A stretch of DNA of 64,000 nucleotides from Novosphingobium subterraneum (GCF_000807925.1 NZ_JRVC01000003.1:62001-126000), one strand, 5' to 3'. Counted from the first letter of the stretch, positions 21,892-32,290 are shown. The notes: generated by a model not told the origin, from the letters alone. A program made the numbers and translations.

Positions 21892-24590
21892 CCCAGCCGC
21901 TGCAGCGCCGCTGCCAGCCGCTCGGCCTCGGCGGCATGCATGGCGTGGTCGGCCCGGGCCTTCTCGACCGCCTCAGGCTTGGCCTTCTCGACAAACGAGG
22001 GATTGCCCAAACGTCCTTCGAGCGACATTGCCTCCTTCTGCGAGGCGGCCAGCGCCTTTTCGAGACGCGCCTTTTCTGCCGCAATGTCGATCACGCCTTC
22101 CAGCGGCACGACGATGTTGGCATCGCCCGCGCCAACCTGCATCGCTGCGCCGACCGGAGCGCTTTCGAAGCGGATGCCGTTGAGGCGCGCGAGACGCTCG
22201 ATTGCCGCCGGGTTGGCCTCGATGATCGAGCGCGTCAGCGCCGAAGGTTCGGGCAGATAGGCGTCAAGCTTGGCCCCCGGCGCAATGCCAAGTTCGTTCT
22301 TGGCCGTGCGCAGGTTCGAGACCAGCGCGATCAGCCATTCGACCTCGCGCTTGGCTGCTGCGTCCACTTCAGCTTCGGGCTTCGGCCATGCGGCCACGAT
22401 CAGTTCGCCGTCTCGCTTTCCAAGCGCATGCCACAGCTCTTCGGTCACGAACGGCATGAACGGGTGGAGCATCACCAGGATCTGGTCGAGCACCCAGCCC
22501 GCCACGGCCTTGGTCTCGGGGTCGAAGTTGCCCTTGATCAGTTCGATATACCAGTCGCAGAACTGGTCCCAGACGAAGTGGTAGACGGTGTTTGCCGCCG
22601 CATCGAAGCGCAGGTCGGCCATCGCCTGGTCAAGCGCGGCGACAGTTTCCACAACCTCGCCGATGATCCACTTGTTGACCGCCGAGGTCGCCGCAGGAGC
22701 CGCCACTGAAGTGCTGCCGGTGATCCCATTGCTCTGGCAGAAGCGCGCGGCGTTCCACAGCTTCGTGGCGAAGTTGCGGTAACCCTCGACGCGCTTCTCA
22801 TCCATCTTCACGTCGCGGCCCTGGCTCTCCATCGCGCACATGAAGAAGCGCAGGGCATCGGCCCCGTACTTGTCGATCAGGCCCAGCGGATCGACCACGT
22901 TGCCCTTCGACTTGCTCATCTTCGCGCCATCGGCGGCACGGACGAGGCCGTGCAGGTAGAGCTTCTTCCACGGCACTTCCTTCATGAAGTGCAGCCCCTG
23001 CATCGCCATGCGCGCATCCCAGAAGAACAGGATGTCGAAGCCCGAGACGAGCAGGTCGTTGGGATAGTGCTTCTTCAGCAGCGGCGCGTCTTCATCCGGC
23101 CAACCGAGCGTGGCGAAAGGCCAGAGCGCGGAGGAGAACCACGTGTCGAGGACGTCGCTATCGCGTTCCAGAGTGACGCCTGCGCCCGCCTTCGCCTGCG
23201 CCTCTTCCTCGGTCTCGGCAACGTAGCACTGGCCGTCGGAGCCGTACCACGCCGGAATCCGGTGCCCCCACCACAGCTGGCGGGAAACGCACCAGGGCTG
23301 GATGTTCTCCATCCAGTTGAAGAAGGTCTTCTCCCAGGTCTTCGGCACGATCTCGATCGCGCCCGAACGCACCGCTTCCATCGGCGCCTTGGCCAGAGTT
23401 TCGGCATCGACGTACCACTGGTCGGTCAGCCACGGCTCGATCACCACGCCGCCACGGTCGCCGAACGGCGTCTGGATCGTGCGCGGCTCGGCATCGTGCT
23501 GAACCTCGTTGCCTTCCTTGTCCTTCGTCACGTGCGGGATGAGGAAGCCCGCTTCCTTCATCTGCTCGACCACCAGCTTGCGCGCATCGAAGCGGTCGAG
23601 GCCTACGAACTCGGCCGGCACCAGCCCATCGGCTGTCTGCACCACCTTGGCCTCGGCATCGAACATGTTGAGCATGTCGGCGGGCTTGATCCCGGCGCGC
23701 TTGCCCACTTCGAAGTCGTTGAAGTCGTGCCCCGGCGTGATCTTCACCGCGCCTGAACCCAGTTCGGGATCGGCGTGCTCGTCTGCCACCACCTTGAACC
23801 GGCGGCCGGTCAGCGGCTGCAGGATTTCCTTGCCGATGACCGACTTGTAGCGCTCGTCCTCTGGATGGACGGCCACGGCCATGTCGGCCAGCATCGTTTC
23901 GGGGCGCGTGGTCGCAACCTCGATGTAGTCCAGGCCATCGTCGCGCTTCACACCGTCTGCCAGCGGGTACTTGAAGTGCCAGAACCCGCCCTGCGTCTCG
24001 CGCGTTTCCACCTCGAGGTCGGAAATCGCCGTCTTCAGCTTGGGGTCCCAGTTCACCAGCCGCTTGTCGCGGTAGATCAGCCCCTGGTTGTAGAGGTCGA
24101 CGAAGACCTTCACCACGGCGCGGGTGAAGTGCGGGTCCATCGTGAACTGCTCACGGCTCCAGTCCATCGAGCAGCCGAGGCGCCGGAGCTGACCGGTGAT
24201 GGTGCCACCGCTCTCGTGCTTCCACTCCCACACCTTGTCCACGAACTGCTCGCGCGTGTAGTTGGTGCGCTTGTCCTGGCGGGCTTCCATCTGGCGCTCG
24301 ACCACCATCTGCGTGGCGATGCCCGCATGGTCGGTGCCGACCACCCACAGCGCATCCTTGCCCTTCAGGCGTTCGTAGCGGATCACCACGTCCTGCAGCG
24401 TATTGTCGAGGGCGTGGCCGATGTGGAGCGACCCCGTCACGTTCGGCGGCGGATTGACGATGGTATAGGGCGCGGCGTCGGGGCGTTCGGGCCGGAACAG
24501 CCCGTTGCTTTCCCAATGGGCATACCACTTGGCCTCGATCCCTGCGGGTTCGAAAGTCTTGGCCAGTTCTGCAGAAGTCTTGTCGTTCAT
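21888..24590 (-). CDS. valS: Valyl-tRNA synthetase
   Basis: 900 residues from the ATG giving [17 protein letters not shown]. The class I signature HIGH is at 56-59 ([13 protein letters not shown]) and KMSKS at about 557-561 ([10 protein letters not shown]). An editing domain is inserted in the Rossmann fold ([19 protein letters not shown]). The C-terminal coiled-coil arm (about 840-900) is present. An upstream in-frame ATG at 24680 would add 30 unconserved basic residues and was rejected. queE is coupled downstream. Confidence 0.97.
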   Translation of the reverse strand: MNDKTSAELAKTFEPAGIEAKWYAHWESNGLFRPERPDAAPYTIVNPPPNVTGSLHIGHALDNTLQDVVIRYERLKGKDALWVVGTDHAGIATQMVVERQMEARQDKRTNYTREQFVDKVWEWKHESGGTITGQLRRLGCSMDWSREQFTMDPHFTRAVVKVFVDLYNQGLIYRDKRLVNWDPKLKTAISDLEVETRETQGGFWHFKYPLADGVKRDDGLDYIEVATTRPETMLADMAVAVHPEDERYKSVIGKEILQPLTGRRFKVVADEHADPELGSGAVKITPGHDFNDFEVGKRAGIKPADMLNMFDAEAKVVQTADGLVPAEFVGLDRFDARKLVVEQMKEAGFLIPHVTKDKEGNEVQHDAEPRTIQTPFGDRGGVVIEPWLTDQWYVDAETLAKAPMEAVRSGAIEIVPKTWEKTFFNWMENIQPWCVSRQLWWGHRIPAWYGSDGQCYVAETEEEAQAKAGAGVTLERDSDVLDTWFSSALWPFATLGWPDEDAPLLKKHYPNDLLVSGFDILFFWDARMAMQGLHFMKEVPWKKLYLHGLVRAADGAKMSKSKGNVVDPLGLIDKYGADALRFFMCAMESQGRDVKMDEKRVEGYRNFATKLWNAARFCQSNGITGSTSVAAPAATSAVNKWIIGEVVETVAALDQAMADLRFDAAANTVYHFVWDQFCDWYIELIKGNFDPETKAVAGWVLDQILVMLHPFMPFVTEELWHALGKRDGELIVAAWPKPEAEVDAAAKREVEWLIALVSNLRTAKNELGIAPGAKLDAYLPEPSALTRSIIEANPAAIERLARLNGIRFESAPVGAAMQVGAGDANIVVPLEGVIDIAAEKARLEKALAASQKEAMSLEGRLGNPSFVEKAKPEAVEKARADHAMHAAEAERLAAALQRLG

Positions 24591-24718
24591 GGGGCAGCGC
24601 CTTGCCATCGCGGGCCCGCGCCTGCAAGCGTTGCGGGGAACTCGAAGGGTTGTTCCACCGTTACGGCGCTTGTGTTGCACTTGTCGCCTTGGCCTAAATA
24701 CCCCATGAAGCGGGCAAG

Positions 24719-25837
24719 ATGCGGGAACTGACCGATTTCCAGATTGAGGCCTCTGCGCAAGGGGAAGGCGCGAAGCTCGCCTTCCGCGGGCCGATGACGG
24801 TGTCCTCGCTGGGCCTGGCCGATGCGCGGCTGCGTTCGCTGGACGAATCCATCGCCGCGATCGACCTCTCCGGCGTCACCCGCATGGACACCGTCGGCGC
24901 GTGGACAGTCTGGCGCCTCTCGCGAGATAACGACGCAAAGATCATTGGCTGCAGCGAGGAAGCGCAGAAGCTGGTCGACGCAATCCGCAAGGCCGATTCG
25001 AACGATCATTCAGTCACTGCGCACCGCCTGCCGCTGCTGGAACGCGTGCCCGCCCATGTCGGCATGGTCATGGCCGGGCTGGGCCAGGGTGCGCTGCAGG
25101 TGCTGGGCTTCCTTGGCCAGGTGATCCTCTCGGCGGGCACCCTGCTGCGCCATCCCTCGCGCTTCCGTGGCAAGGCTCTGGTCCACCAGATGGAACTGGT
25201 CGGCGTCAACGCGCTCGCCATCATCGGATTGATGAGCTTCCTCGTCGGCATCGTCATCGCCCAGCAAGGTGCGGTGCAGTTGCGTCAGTTCGGGGCGGAG
25301 ATCTACACCGTCAACCTCGTCGGCCGCCTGACCTTGCGGGAGCTTGGCGTGCTGATGACCGCGATCATGGTCGCCGGCCGCTCCGGTTCTGCCTTTGCCG
25401 CGCAGCTTGGCACGATGAAGCTGACCGAAGAGGTCGACGCCATGCGCACCATCGGCGTATCTCCGATGGAGGCGCTGGTCGTTCCGCGCATTGCCGCAAC
25501 GATGATCATGATGCCGCTGCTCGGCTTTTATTCGGCCTTCCTTGGCATCATTGGCGGGGCTTTCCTGTCGAGCCTGACGCTGGGCATCCCGTTCTTCACC
25601 TTCCTCGCCCGTGTCCAGGAAGTCGTGCCGCTGCACGATGTCTGGGTTGGCCTCACCAAGGCGCCCGTGTTTGGACTGATCGTCGCGCTGGCGGGCTGCT
25701 ACCAGGGCATGCAGGTCAAGAACAATGCCGAGGAAGTCGGCACTCGCACCACGGCGGCGGTGGTCATGGCGATTTTCACCGTCATCGTGCTCGATGCGTT
25801 CTTTGCGGTGTTCTTCACGAATATCGGGTGGGGCTGA
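24719..25837 (+). CDS. mlaE: MlaE-type ABC lipid transporter permease with fused N-terminal STAS domain
   Basis: 372 residues. The first 100 form a STAS-like domain ([20 protein letters not shown]) equivalent to the separate MlaB of E. coli. The rest is the MlaE permease with five or so membrane segments and the conserved [24 protein letters not shown] and [10 protein letters not shown] motifs (about residues 215-245). With MlaF and MlaD it moves phospholipids between inner and outer membranes. TGATG coupling to mlaF follows. Confidence 0.93.
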   Translation: MRELTDFQIEASAQGEGAKLAFRGPMTVSSLGLADARLRSLDESIAAIDLSGVTRMDTVGAWTVWRLSRDNDAKIIGCSEEAQKLVDAIRKADSNDHSVTAHRLPLLERVPAHVGMVMAGLGQGALQVLGFLGQVILSAGTLLRHPSRFRGKALVHQMELVGVNALAIIGLMSFLVGIVIAQQGAVQLRQFGAEIYTVNLVGRLTLRELGVLMTAIMVAGRSGSAFAAQLGTMKLTEEVDAMRTIGVSPMEALVVPRIAATMIMMPLLGFYSAFLGIIGGAFLSSLTLGIPFFTFLARVQEVVPLHDVWVGLTKAPVFGLIVALAGCYQGMQVKNNAEEVGTRTTAAVVMAIFTVIVLDAFFAVFFTNIGWG

Positions 25838-26742
25838 TGGACCAGGACGCCGCCGCCGCCGAGCAGCTGATCGACCTGCCCGATCCGTTCGAGGGCAAGT
25901 ATCCGATCCGCGTGCGCGGTGTGCGCAATGTCTTTGGCGATCACGTGATCCACGAAGGCCTCGATCTCGATGTGCGTCGGGGCGAGATCCTTGGCGTTGT
26001 CGGTGGTTCGGGCACCGGCAAGTCGGTCCTCATGCGCACGATCATCGGCCTGCAGATTCCGGAATCGGGCGAAGTCGAAGTGCTCGGCAGTTCGATCACC
26101 GATGCCCGCGATGATGAAGACATCGACATTCGCAGCCGCTGGGGTGTGCTGTTCCAGGGCGGCGCGCTGTTTTCGACCCTGACCGTGGCAGAGAACGTCG
26201 AAGTTCCCCTGCGTGAATTCTTCCCGGAGATCAGCGACGAGCTGCGCCACGAGATCGCGCGCTACAAGGTCCTGCTCTCTGGGCTGCCCGCCGAAGCGAC
26301 AAGCAAGTATCCGTCCGAACTTTCAGGCGGCATGAAGAAGCGTGCAGGCCTTGCCCGCGCGCTCGCGCTCGATCCCGAACTGCTGTTTCTTGACGAGCCG
26401 ACCGCCGGACTCGACCCGATCGGCGCGGCCGCTTTCGACCAGTTGATCCTCAAACTGCAGCAGACGCTTGATCTCACCGTATTCCTGATCACCCACGATC
26501 TCGATACGCTTTACGAAATCTGCGATCGGGTGGCGGTGATCGCGGACAAGAAGGTGATTGCCGTTGGCACGATCCCGGAACTGCTCGCGCTCGATCATCC
26601 GTGGATACAGGAATACTTCAACGGCCCGCGCGGACGTGCGGCGCAGAATGCCCAGGAGCGGCACGACACTGCGCGGCATGAAGCCACGCTGGCGACTAAT
26701 TCGGACGTTGGGCGTTCTTCGCCTGATCCTGAAGGGGCATAA
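25837..26742 (+). CDS. mlaF: MlaF-type ABC transporter ATPase
   Basis: 301 residues from ATG 25837 in the TGATG overlap; an earlier GTG at 25828 is possible. Walker A GGSGTGKS, Q-loop FQGGALFSTLT, signature LSGGMKKRAGLARAL, Walker B LLFLDEPTAGLDP and the H-loop ITHD are all intact. It powers the MlaE permease. The C-terminal 45 residues are polar and probably disordered. Confidence 0.95.
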   Translation: MDQDAAAAEQLIDLPDPFEGKYPIRVRGVRNVFGDHVIHEGLDLDVRRGEILGVVGGSGTGKSVLMRTIIGLQIPESGEVEVLGSSITDARDDEDIDIRSRWGVLFQGGALFSTLTVAENVEVPLREFFPEISDELRHEIARYKVLLSGLPAEATSKYPSELSGGMKKRAGLARALALDPELLFLDEPTAGLDPIGAAAFDQLILKLQQTLDLTVFLITHDLDTLYEICDRVAVIADKKVIAVGTIPELLALDHPWIQEYFNGPRGRAAQNAQERHDTARHEATLATNSDVGRSSPDPEGA

Positions 26743-26752
26743 GGACTAGGCG

Positions 26753-27712
26753 ATGGAAACGCGCGCAAACCATATCTGGGTCGGGCTGGTCACGCTGGCA
26801 TTGCTGGCGGCGACGGCCGTGCTGACCATCTGGATCGCGCGTCTCAACCAGGGCGACCTCAACGAATACGACATCTTCTTCAAGCAGTCGGTCGATGGCC
26901 TTGCCAAGGGCTCGGAAGTCTCGTTCTCGGGCGTGCCTTCAGGCCAGGTCAAGGACATCAAGCTGTGGGAGCGCGACCCGGAATTTGTCCGCGTACGCAT
27001 TGCGGTCGATCGCAAGGTGCCGATCCTGCAGGGCACAACCGCCAGCCTGCTCGGCAGTTTCACCGGCGTATCGACGATCCAGCTTTCCGGCGCAGTCAAG
27101 GGCGCCCCGCCGATCGCTTGCCCCAAGGAAAACAAGCGCGCCACCTGCCCCGAAGGCGTGCCGGTCATCCCGACCAAGCGCTCCGGCCTTGGCGAAATCC
27201 TTTCGAACGCCCCGCTCCTGCTCGAACGCCTCGCCACGCTGACCGAGCGCCTGACCATGGTGCTGTCGGACAAGAATCAGAAGTCGATCGAGAACATCCT
27301 CGCCAATACCGATCGCATGACCGGGAATCTTGCCGATGCCTCGCCCGATGTGAAGCGCACGCTGGCCGAACTGCAGGCAACGCTGCGGCAGGCCAACTAT
27401 ACCCTGGCCAGCTTCGAGAAGCTGACCAACTCGGCCGACAACATGCTCAACAACGATGCCAATGGCCTGGCCAAGCAGCTTCGCCAGACGCTGAAATCGG
27501 CTCAGGGCGCGGCTGACGAACTGCAGGGCACGCTCAGCGAGGCCCGCCCGGCCGCACGGCAGCTCAACGAACGCACGCTGCCTGCTGCCGAAGCCGCGAT
27601 CCGCGATCTTCAGGCGACGACCAGATCCCTGCGCGAAGTGACTGACCGCCTGAACGATCAGGGCGTCGGCGGCTTCGTCGGTGGCCCCAAGCTGCCCGAC
27701 TACAAGAACTGA
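26753..27712 (+). CDS. mlaD: MlaD-like MCE-domain protein
   Basis: 319 residues. One N-terminal membrane anchor (about 8-29) precedes a single MCE domain (about 38-120, YDIFFKQSVDGLAKGSEVSFSG). A long helical periplasmic region follows, with repeated heptads (LANTDRMTGNLADASPD, TLSEARPAARQLNERTLPAA). It is the substrate-binding partner of MlaEF. It lies 10 bp after mlaF. Confidence 0.93.
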   Translation: METRANHIWVGLVTLALLAATAVLTIWIARLNQGDLNEYDIFFKQSVDGLAKGSEVSFSGVPSGQVKDIKLWERDPEFVRVRIAVDRKVPILQGTTASLLGSFTGVSTIQLSGAVKGAPPIACPKENKRATCPEGVPVIPTKRSGLGEILSNAPLLLERLATLTERLTMVLSDKNQKSIENILANTDRMTGNLADASPDVKRTLAELQATLRQANYTLASFEKLTNSADNMLNNDANGLAKQLRQTLKSAQGAADELQGTLSEARPAARQLNERTLPAAEAAIRDLQATTRSLREVTDRLNDQGVGGFVGGPKLPDYKN

Positions 27713-27719
27713 GGAGGCG

Positions 27720-28298
27720 ATGAAGATGATCCGTAAAGCCCTAGTCGTCCCCGCACTCCTCGCCGCACTTTCGGGCTGCGTCAGCCTGGGCCCGAAGGTG
27801 CCCGATACGCTGCTCGCCCTGACCCCCACCGCTGCGCCTGCTGCGGGCAGCACCACCAGCGGCACGTTTGCCAATGCGCTGGTGGTGATGGAGCCCTCGG
27901 CCGAAGCGCGCCTCGCGGTCACCCGCGTGCCGGTGCAGATCGACGATGCCAACGTCGCCTATCTCAAGAAGACAATGTGGGTTGAACGTCCCTCGCGCCT
28001 GTTCCAGCGCCTGCTGGCCGAAACCATCCGTGCACGCGGCAGCCGCCTCGTGATCGAGAACGATCCGGGCGCTGCGGGTCTCCACCTCTCGGGCCGCCTG
28101 CTCGACATGGGCTATGATGCGCGCACCATGTCCGCCGTGGTCCGCTACGATGCGGTCAAGGAAAGTGGCGGGCGTGTCGAAACGAAGCGCTTTGAAAGCA
28201 CAGTGCCGGTGACCGAGGCCGAGGCGAAGTATGTCGGCCCCGCGCTTAACGAAGCCGCCAATGCCGTGGCCAAGCAGGTGGCGGACTGGGTCGGCTAA
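27720..28298 (+). CDS. ABC transport auxiliary lipoprotein (PqiC/ABC_trans_aux-like)
   Basis: 192 residues from ATG 27720, which has GAGGAGG 2 bp upstream. The lipobox ALSGC gives a lipidated Cys near residue 18. The domain pattern (LVVMEPSAEARLAVTRVPVQIDDANVAYLKKTMWVERPSRLFQRLL, about residues 55-105) fits the outer-membrane auxiliary component found with MCE transporters. It completes the four-gene Mla-type operon. Confidence 0.87.
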   Translation: MKMIRKALVVPALLAALSGCVSLGPKVPDTLLALTPTAAPAAGSTTSGTFANALVVMEPSAEARLAVTRVPVQIDDANVAYLKKTMWVERPSRLFQRLLAETIRARGSRLVIENDPGAAGLHLSGRLLDMGYDARTMSAVVRYDAVKESGGRVETKRFESTVPVTEAEAKYVGPALNEAANAVAKQVADWVG

Positions 28299-28313
28299 GG
28301 ATACAACTGTTGC

Positions 28314-28392
28314 ACCCCCTCGCAGGCGGGGGCCTCAGTCGGTTTACTGAAGGGTTTTGTAACAGCACCCAGGTCCCCGCCTGCGCGGGGAC
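28314..28392. repeat. 79-bp dispersed palindromic repeat, copy 2 (inverted)
   Basis: On the reverse strand this reads like copies 1 and 3. The unit at 28373-28392 is a perfect 8-bp stem GTCCCCGC/GCGGGGAC with loop CTGC. The unit at 28314-28333 has stem CCCCCTC/GCGGGGG. The spacer contains CAGTCGGTTTAC, the complement of GTAAACCGACTG. It lies between the convergent lipoprotein and ATP12 genes. Confidence 0.85.
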
Positions 28393-28400
28393 GCAGCGGT

Positions 28401-29096
28401 TTACTTGATTGCCAGCCCCGCAAACCGCGCCGCCGCAGCAAAAGCGCCAGCGCGCTTTTCGCGCCGTTCCATGGCCTCGGCGTCCTTGCCCCAGAGTTCG
28501 GCCTGCCAGTCCTCCTCGAGGTTGGCGGCGTCCCACAGCGCGTCGAGGTCGGCGTCGGGTCGCAACGCCGCAAGGCCGATCACCAGCGAGGCAGCGAGGC
28601 TCGTCGTGTTGCGCAGCGCGGCAAGCTGGAATGCATCGAGCGCTTCGAGTTCATCGCGCAAGGCAGCCAGCGTCTCTACCGGCTGCGGCTTGTGGATGAT
28701 GCCGGTCACGCGCACGAACTGCACGCCCAGCCGCGCTTCGGTGCTCGCCAGCAGCGGCTCCCACATCATCCGCTGGCGCGCGGCGAACGCTTCGTCCGGC
28801 TCGGCGCGATAGCACAGCGTGTCGGTTTCGGCGTAGGGCAGGATCTCGGCGATGACCTGCGCCGGGCCGCCGGCAACGACATCGATCGCATAGTCCGCCA
28901 TGTCGCGGAACAGGAACAGCGCCGGATCGATCTCCTCGCTCTGGCGCGCCCACTCCGCCGCCATCGCTTCGGCAAGCGCCTGTGTCGGCACGACTTGCGG
29001 TCTGCCCCCCACGGTCTTGATCGCTCGCCCGTCGAGCCTCACCCCGAAGCCGCCGTCTGCCGCCTCGACCGTCACTGCCTTGTAGAAACGCTTCAT
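28401..29096 (-). CDS. ATP12-family F1-ATPase assembly chaperone
   Basis: 231 residues. ATP12 features are MKRFYKAVTVE, GFGVRLDGRAIKT, LAEAMAAEWARQ, MADYAIDVV and TLCYRAEPDE. The conserved Glu region near EALDAFQLAALRNTTSLAASLVIGLA follows. In mitochondria ATP12 chaperones the F1 alpha subunit; alphaproteobacterial homologues are presumed to do the same. It is the last gene of a six-gene minus-strand operon starting at crcB. Confidence 0.93.
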   Translation of the reverse strand: MKRFYKAVTVEAADGGFGVRLDGRAIKTVGGRPQVVPTQALAEAMAAEWARQSEEIDPALFLFRDMADYAIDVVAGGPAQVIAEILPYAETDTLCYRAEPDEAFAARQRMMWEPLLASTEARLGVQFVRVTGIIHKPQPVETLAALRDELEALDAFQLAALRNTTSLAASLVIGLAALRPDADLDALWDAANLEEDWQAELWGKDAEAMERREKRAGAFAAAARFAGLAIK

Positions 29097-29099
29097 TGT

Positions 29100-29345
29100 C
29101 TATTCCGGAGTACGCCATCGCCGCGCCACGATGCGCGGCAGGAAGAAGAAGTCCCACAGGCCGACGAGAGCCAGGACGATGCCTGCAATCGGCGGGAGCG
29201 CAGCCAGCGGCCCCGGTCCCTTGCCAGCCTGCACCAGTACGCCCAACAGCACCAGCAGCGCGCCGGACAGCCGCACCACCTGCAGCGCGAAATAGCGCCC
29301 CATTGCCGGGTCTTGGGCCGGGTCTCTGGGCGCAGGATCGCTCAT
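29100..29345 (-). CDS. Small two-helix membrane protein of unknown function
   Basis: 81 residues. Two transmembrane helices (about 22-40 and 47-68, the latter with IAGIVLALVGLWDFFFLPRIV) follow a Pro/Asp-rich N-terminus. No family was recognised. The gap to the ATP12 gene is 3 bp and it overlaps the HAD gene by 4 bp, so it is probably real and co-translated. Confidence 0.8.
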   Translation of the reverse strand: MSDPAPRDPAQDPAMGRYFALQVVRLSGALLVLLGVLVQAGKGPGPLAALPPIAGIVLALVGLWDFFFLPRIVARRWRTPE

Positions 29346-29998
29346 GCAATTCTCCCCAGCAGTGCACGCAAGTCCTCGATGCTCGTCGCGACCGCCTCGG
29401 CCCCGGCCTCGATCAGTTCCTCGGTCTCGTGATAGCCCCAGTCCACGCCGAACGGTCGCACGCCCGCGTTCACGCCCATGTGGATGTCATAAACGGTATC
29501 GCCGATCATTGCCGTGCGCGCACGATCCGCGCCGGCATCGGCGATGCACTGTTCGATCATCGAAGGGTCGGGCTTGGAAGGGTGCCGGTCCGCAGTCTGC
29601 AACGAGACGAAGTGGCTGGTCAGCCCATGGGTGGCGAGGCAATGGGCCAGGCCCCGGTCCGACTTGCCGGTGGCGACGGCAAGCTGCCAGCCTTGCCCGG
29701 CCAGCTCCTCGATCAGCCCGGCAATGCCCTCGTAAAGCGGCTCTGCGACGGCGCCTGCTGCCCGCCGCGCGCGGAAGGCGTCCTTGTAAAGCTCGGTCAG
29801 GCTCGCATGCTCGTGGTGCTCGCCCTCAGGGTGCAACTGACGCATCGCCTCGTGCAGCGAAAGGCCGACGACGCGGCGCGTCAGCTGGCGTTCGGGCGGT
29901 ATCAGGCCCGCCGCCTTGAACGCCGCGTCCATTGCCGCGCAGATGTCGGCCTGGCTATCGACCAGCGTGCCGTCGCAATCGAATATGGCCAGCTTCAA
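29342..29998 (-). CDS. HAD-superfamily phosphatase (phosphoglycolate phosphatase-like)
   Basis: 218 residues. Motif I is FDCDGTLVDSQ with the nucleophile Asp, motif II is VATGKSDRGL, motif III is HPSKPDP and motif IV is MIGDTVYDIHMG. The alpha-helical cap resembles Gph/PGP enzymes that dephosphorylate 2-phosphoglycolate or similar small phosphates. The substrate is not certain. The 4-bp ATGA overlaps on both sides place it in the crcB-ATP12 operon. Confidence 0.9.
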   Translation of the reverse strand: MKLAIFDCDGTLVDSQADICAAMDAAFKAAGLIPPERQLTRRVVGLSLHEAMRQLHPEGEHHEHASLTELYKDAFRARRAAGAVAEPLYEGIAGLIEELAGQGWQLAVATGKSDRGLAHCLATHGLTSHFVSLQTADRHPSKPDPSMIEQCIADAGADRARTAMIGDTVYDIHMGVNAGVRPFGVDWGYHETEELIEAGAEAVATSIEDLRALLGRIA

Positions 29999-30597
29999 GA
30001 AACAAGCCTCCGCATCAGTTCGGCAATGGCCGGCGAGCCCTCTGCCTCAAGCCCGGCCGCCACGCGTGCGCGCTCGTCGGCGCTCTTGTTCTGCGATAGC
30101 TTGAAGGTCGGTCGCCATGCCAGCACTTCCATCTCGAAGCCGACGATGCCGCCCATCATCGCACGCAGCTTGTCCTCCGGCATCTTGTCCATCGTCCAGG
30201 GCGTGCCCTCGGACAGCCGTGCCTCGTGCGCATCGGAGACCGTCTCGAGAAGCCCTCGCAACCCGTCCTGATCCATTCTCCGCACCCTACCTTCCATCTC
30301 GAGCGCAACGTAGTTCCACGTCGGCACTTGCGCCGGGTCGGCATACCAGCGGGGGCTGACGTAGCCATCCGGCCCGTTGACCACCGCCAGCGCCATCATC
30401 CCGTCGAGATGTTTTGTGAGAGCATTGCCGCGTGCGAGGTGGAACTGTACCGCGCCGTCCCCCGTGGAATGCAGTGGCACATGGGCGACGCGCGGCCCGT
30501 CCGGCACCGTGGCAAAGACCATCCCGAACCCGATCTCGGCAATCAGCGCCTCGAACAGGTCGCGGTCGTCGTGCCGGAAGGACGGGTTGGGGTGCAT
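29995..30597 (-). CDS. PaiB-like FMN-binding split-barrel protein
   Basis: 200 residues. It starts MHPNPSFRHDDRDLFEALI and has VSPRWYADPAQVPTWNYVALEMEG near the middle, typical of the PaiB family. It ends with ETLAW-type helices (FEMEVLAWRPTFKLSQNKS). Family members bind flavin or haem and have been called negative transcriptional regulators, though they lack a normal DNA-binding domain. The role here is unknown. Confidence 0.9.
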   Translation of the reverse strand: MHPNPSFRHDDRDLFEALIAEIGFGMVFATVPDGPRVAHVPLHSTGDGAVQFHLARGNALTKHLDGMMALAVVNGPDGYVSPRWYADPAQVPTWNYVALEMEGRVRRMDQDGLRGLLETVSDAHEARLSEGTPWTMDKMPEDKLRAMMGGIVGFEMEVLAWRPTFKLSQNKSADERARVAAGLEAEGSPAIAELMRRLVS

Positions 30598-31895
30598 CAG
30601 TCCTTCCGTGCTCTGGATGCGGGCTTGCCCGCCGGCGCTCTACGCGCCGCAGCTGGCTTGCCGGCGGCCTTTCCTGCAGGCTTGGCAGGTCCCTTCTTCA
30701 CCGCACTGCTCTTGGGAGCTGCGCCCTTCGCAGAAGCGGCCCGCTTGCCGGTGGGCTTGCGTCCGGCACTGCCCGCGCCCTTTTCGCCGTCCGCGCGCTT
30801 GCGGCGTTCGCCCCGGCGTTCCTTGCGGTATTCCTTGGCATGCTGCTTGGCCGCGCGCTTCTGGAAGGTCTTCTCGTCCAGCAGCTTTGGCGCTTCCAGC
30901 GGCAGGTCACCGTCTTCCTCGTAGAAGCCGAGGCTAGCCATGCTCGCGGCGAAGTGCGCGGGCAGGGGGGCGGTTACGTCGATCAGGTCACCCTCGGGAT
31001 GCTCGATCCGCAGGCGGCGGGCGTGGAGGTGCATCTTGCGGCTGATCGTGCCGGTCAGGAACGCGGCCTGCCCGCCGTACTTGCCATCGCCGACGATCGG
31101 GTGCCCGATCGCCGCCATGTGCACGCGCAGCTGGTGGGTACGGCCCGTCAGCGGTTGCAGTTCGACCCACGAGGCCGAATTGCCGGCGCGGCTGATCACG
31201 CGGTAGCGGCTGCGCGCCGATTGGCCCTGGCCGCTTTCATCGACCATCATCTTCTCACCGCCCGTGCCCGGCTGCTTGGCCAGGGGCAGTTCGATCAGCC
31301 CGTCCTTCACTTCGGGCACGCCGACGACCAGCGCCCAGTAGATCTTGCGTGCCGAACGACCGGAGAAGTGCTTGGAGAAGAACGCCGCGCTGCCGGGCGT
31401 ACGCGCGATCAGCAGGACGCCCGACGTGTCCTTGTCGAGCCGGTGGACCAGACGCGGGCGCGGTTCGCCATCGGCGGCATAGGCATCAAGCAACCCGTCG
31501 ACATGCTCGTGCGTGCCGCTGCCGCCTTGCGTGGCAAGGCCCGGCGGCTTGTTGAGCACGATCGCGGCGCGGTCCTTTTCCAGCACCATCGATTCGGCAA
31601 GGCTGATCTGTTCTTCGGTCAGCGGCTTGCGCACGCGCTGGCCCTTGATCCCGGCGCCGACCGGCGTGGCATTGCCGGGAGGGACACGCAAGGTCTGGCC
31701 CGCTTCAAGCCGGGTATCGACATCGGCGCGCTTGCCATCGACGCGGATCTGCCCGGTGCGGGCCCAGCGCGAAACCGTGGCAAAGCCGACCTGCGGCAGG
31801 TGACGCTTGAACCAGCGGTCCAGACGCGCGCCCGCATCGTCGCGGCCAACGGTGAATTGGCGGACGTTGTCGTCCGGTATCTTGCCGCGGCTCAT
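30597..31895 (-). CDS. RluA-family 23S rRNA pseudouridine synthase with basic tail
   Basis: 432 residues. The S4 domain is at about 20-75 (GARLDRWFKRHLPQVGFATVSR). The catalytic domain has HRLDKDTSG with Asp154 and the GRTHQLRVH motif. After about residue 345 comes a tail of some 90 residues very rich in Lys, Arg, Ala and Pro, probably disordered and RNA-binding. It resembles RluC, which modifies 23S rRNA, with an alphaproteobacterial extension. It overlaps crcB by 4 bp and the PaiB-like gene by 1 bp. Confidence 0.92.
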   Translation of the reverse strand: MSRGKIPDDNVRQFTVGRDDAGARLDRWFKRHLPQVGFATVSRWARTGQIRVDGKRADVDTRLEAGQTLRVPPGNATPVGAGIKGQRVRKPLTEEQISLAESMVLEKDRAAIVLNKPPGLATQGGSGTHEHVDGLLDAYAADGEPRPRLVHRLDKDTSGVLLIARTPGSAAFFSKHFSGRSARKIYWALVVGVPEVKDGLIELPLAKQPGTGGEKMMVDESGQGQSARSRYRVISRAGNSASWVELQPLTGRTHQLRVHMAAIGHPIVGDGKYGGQAAFLTGTISRKMHLHARRLRIEHPEGDLIDVTAPLPAHFAASMASLGFYEEDGDLPLEAPKLLDEKTFQKRAAKQHAKEYRKERRGERRKRADGEKGAGSAGRKPTGKRAASAKGAAPKSSAVKKGPAKPAGKAAGKPAAARRAPAGKPASRARKD

Positions 31896-32290
31896 GCTGC
31901 ACCTCGCATCATCGAAAGGCCAAGGAACAGCCCGGCCACGCCGCCAAGCAGCGAGCCCAGGGCATAGAAGCCGGCCATGCCATAAAGTCCGCGCTGCATC
32001 AGCATCGCCGTTTCAAGGCTGAAGGCAGAGAAGGTGGTGAAGCCGCCGAGCACGCCGACGCCCAGCAGCAGGCGCAGCGATTCGCTGCCGTCCTGCCGCG
32101 CCAGCCATCCGGCCAGCAGCCCCATCAGCAGGCTGCCGCTGACGTTGATCAGGAAAGTGCCCCATGGGAACACGGTGTTGGGACCGGAAAACGCAGTTAC
32201 GGCGCGCCCCGCATGATAGCGCAGCATGGCGCCGATGCCGCCACCAAGGGCGACGAGGGCAGTTGCCGTCAATGTATTGGGAGAGTTCAT
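31892..32290 (-). CDS. crcB: Fluoride exporter CrcB
   Basis: 132 residues, four membrane helices. Family motifs are GGGIGAMLRYHAGR, FPWGTFLINVSGSLLMG and GVLGGFTTFSAFSLE, the last lining the fluoride pore with Phe and Thr/Ser. Fluc channels export fluoride as dual-topology dimers. It is first in the minus-strand operon. I looked for a fluoride riboswitch upstream and did not see the conserved pieces. Confidence 0.95.
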   Translation of the reverse strand: MNSPNTLTATALVALGGGIGAMLRYHAGRAVTAFSGPNTVFPWGTFLINVSGSLLMGLLAGWLARQDGSESLRLLLGVGVLGGFTTFSAFSLETAMLMQRGLYGMAGFYALGSLLGGVAGLFLGLSMMRGAA

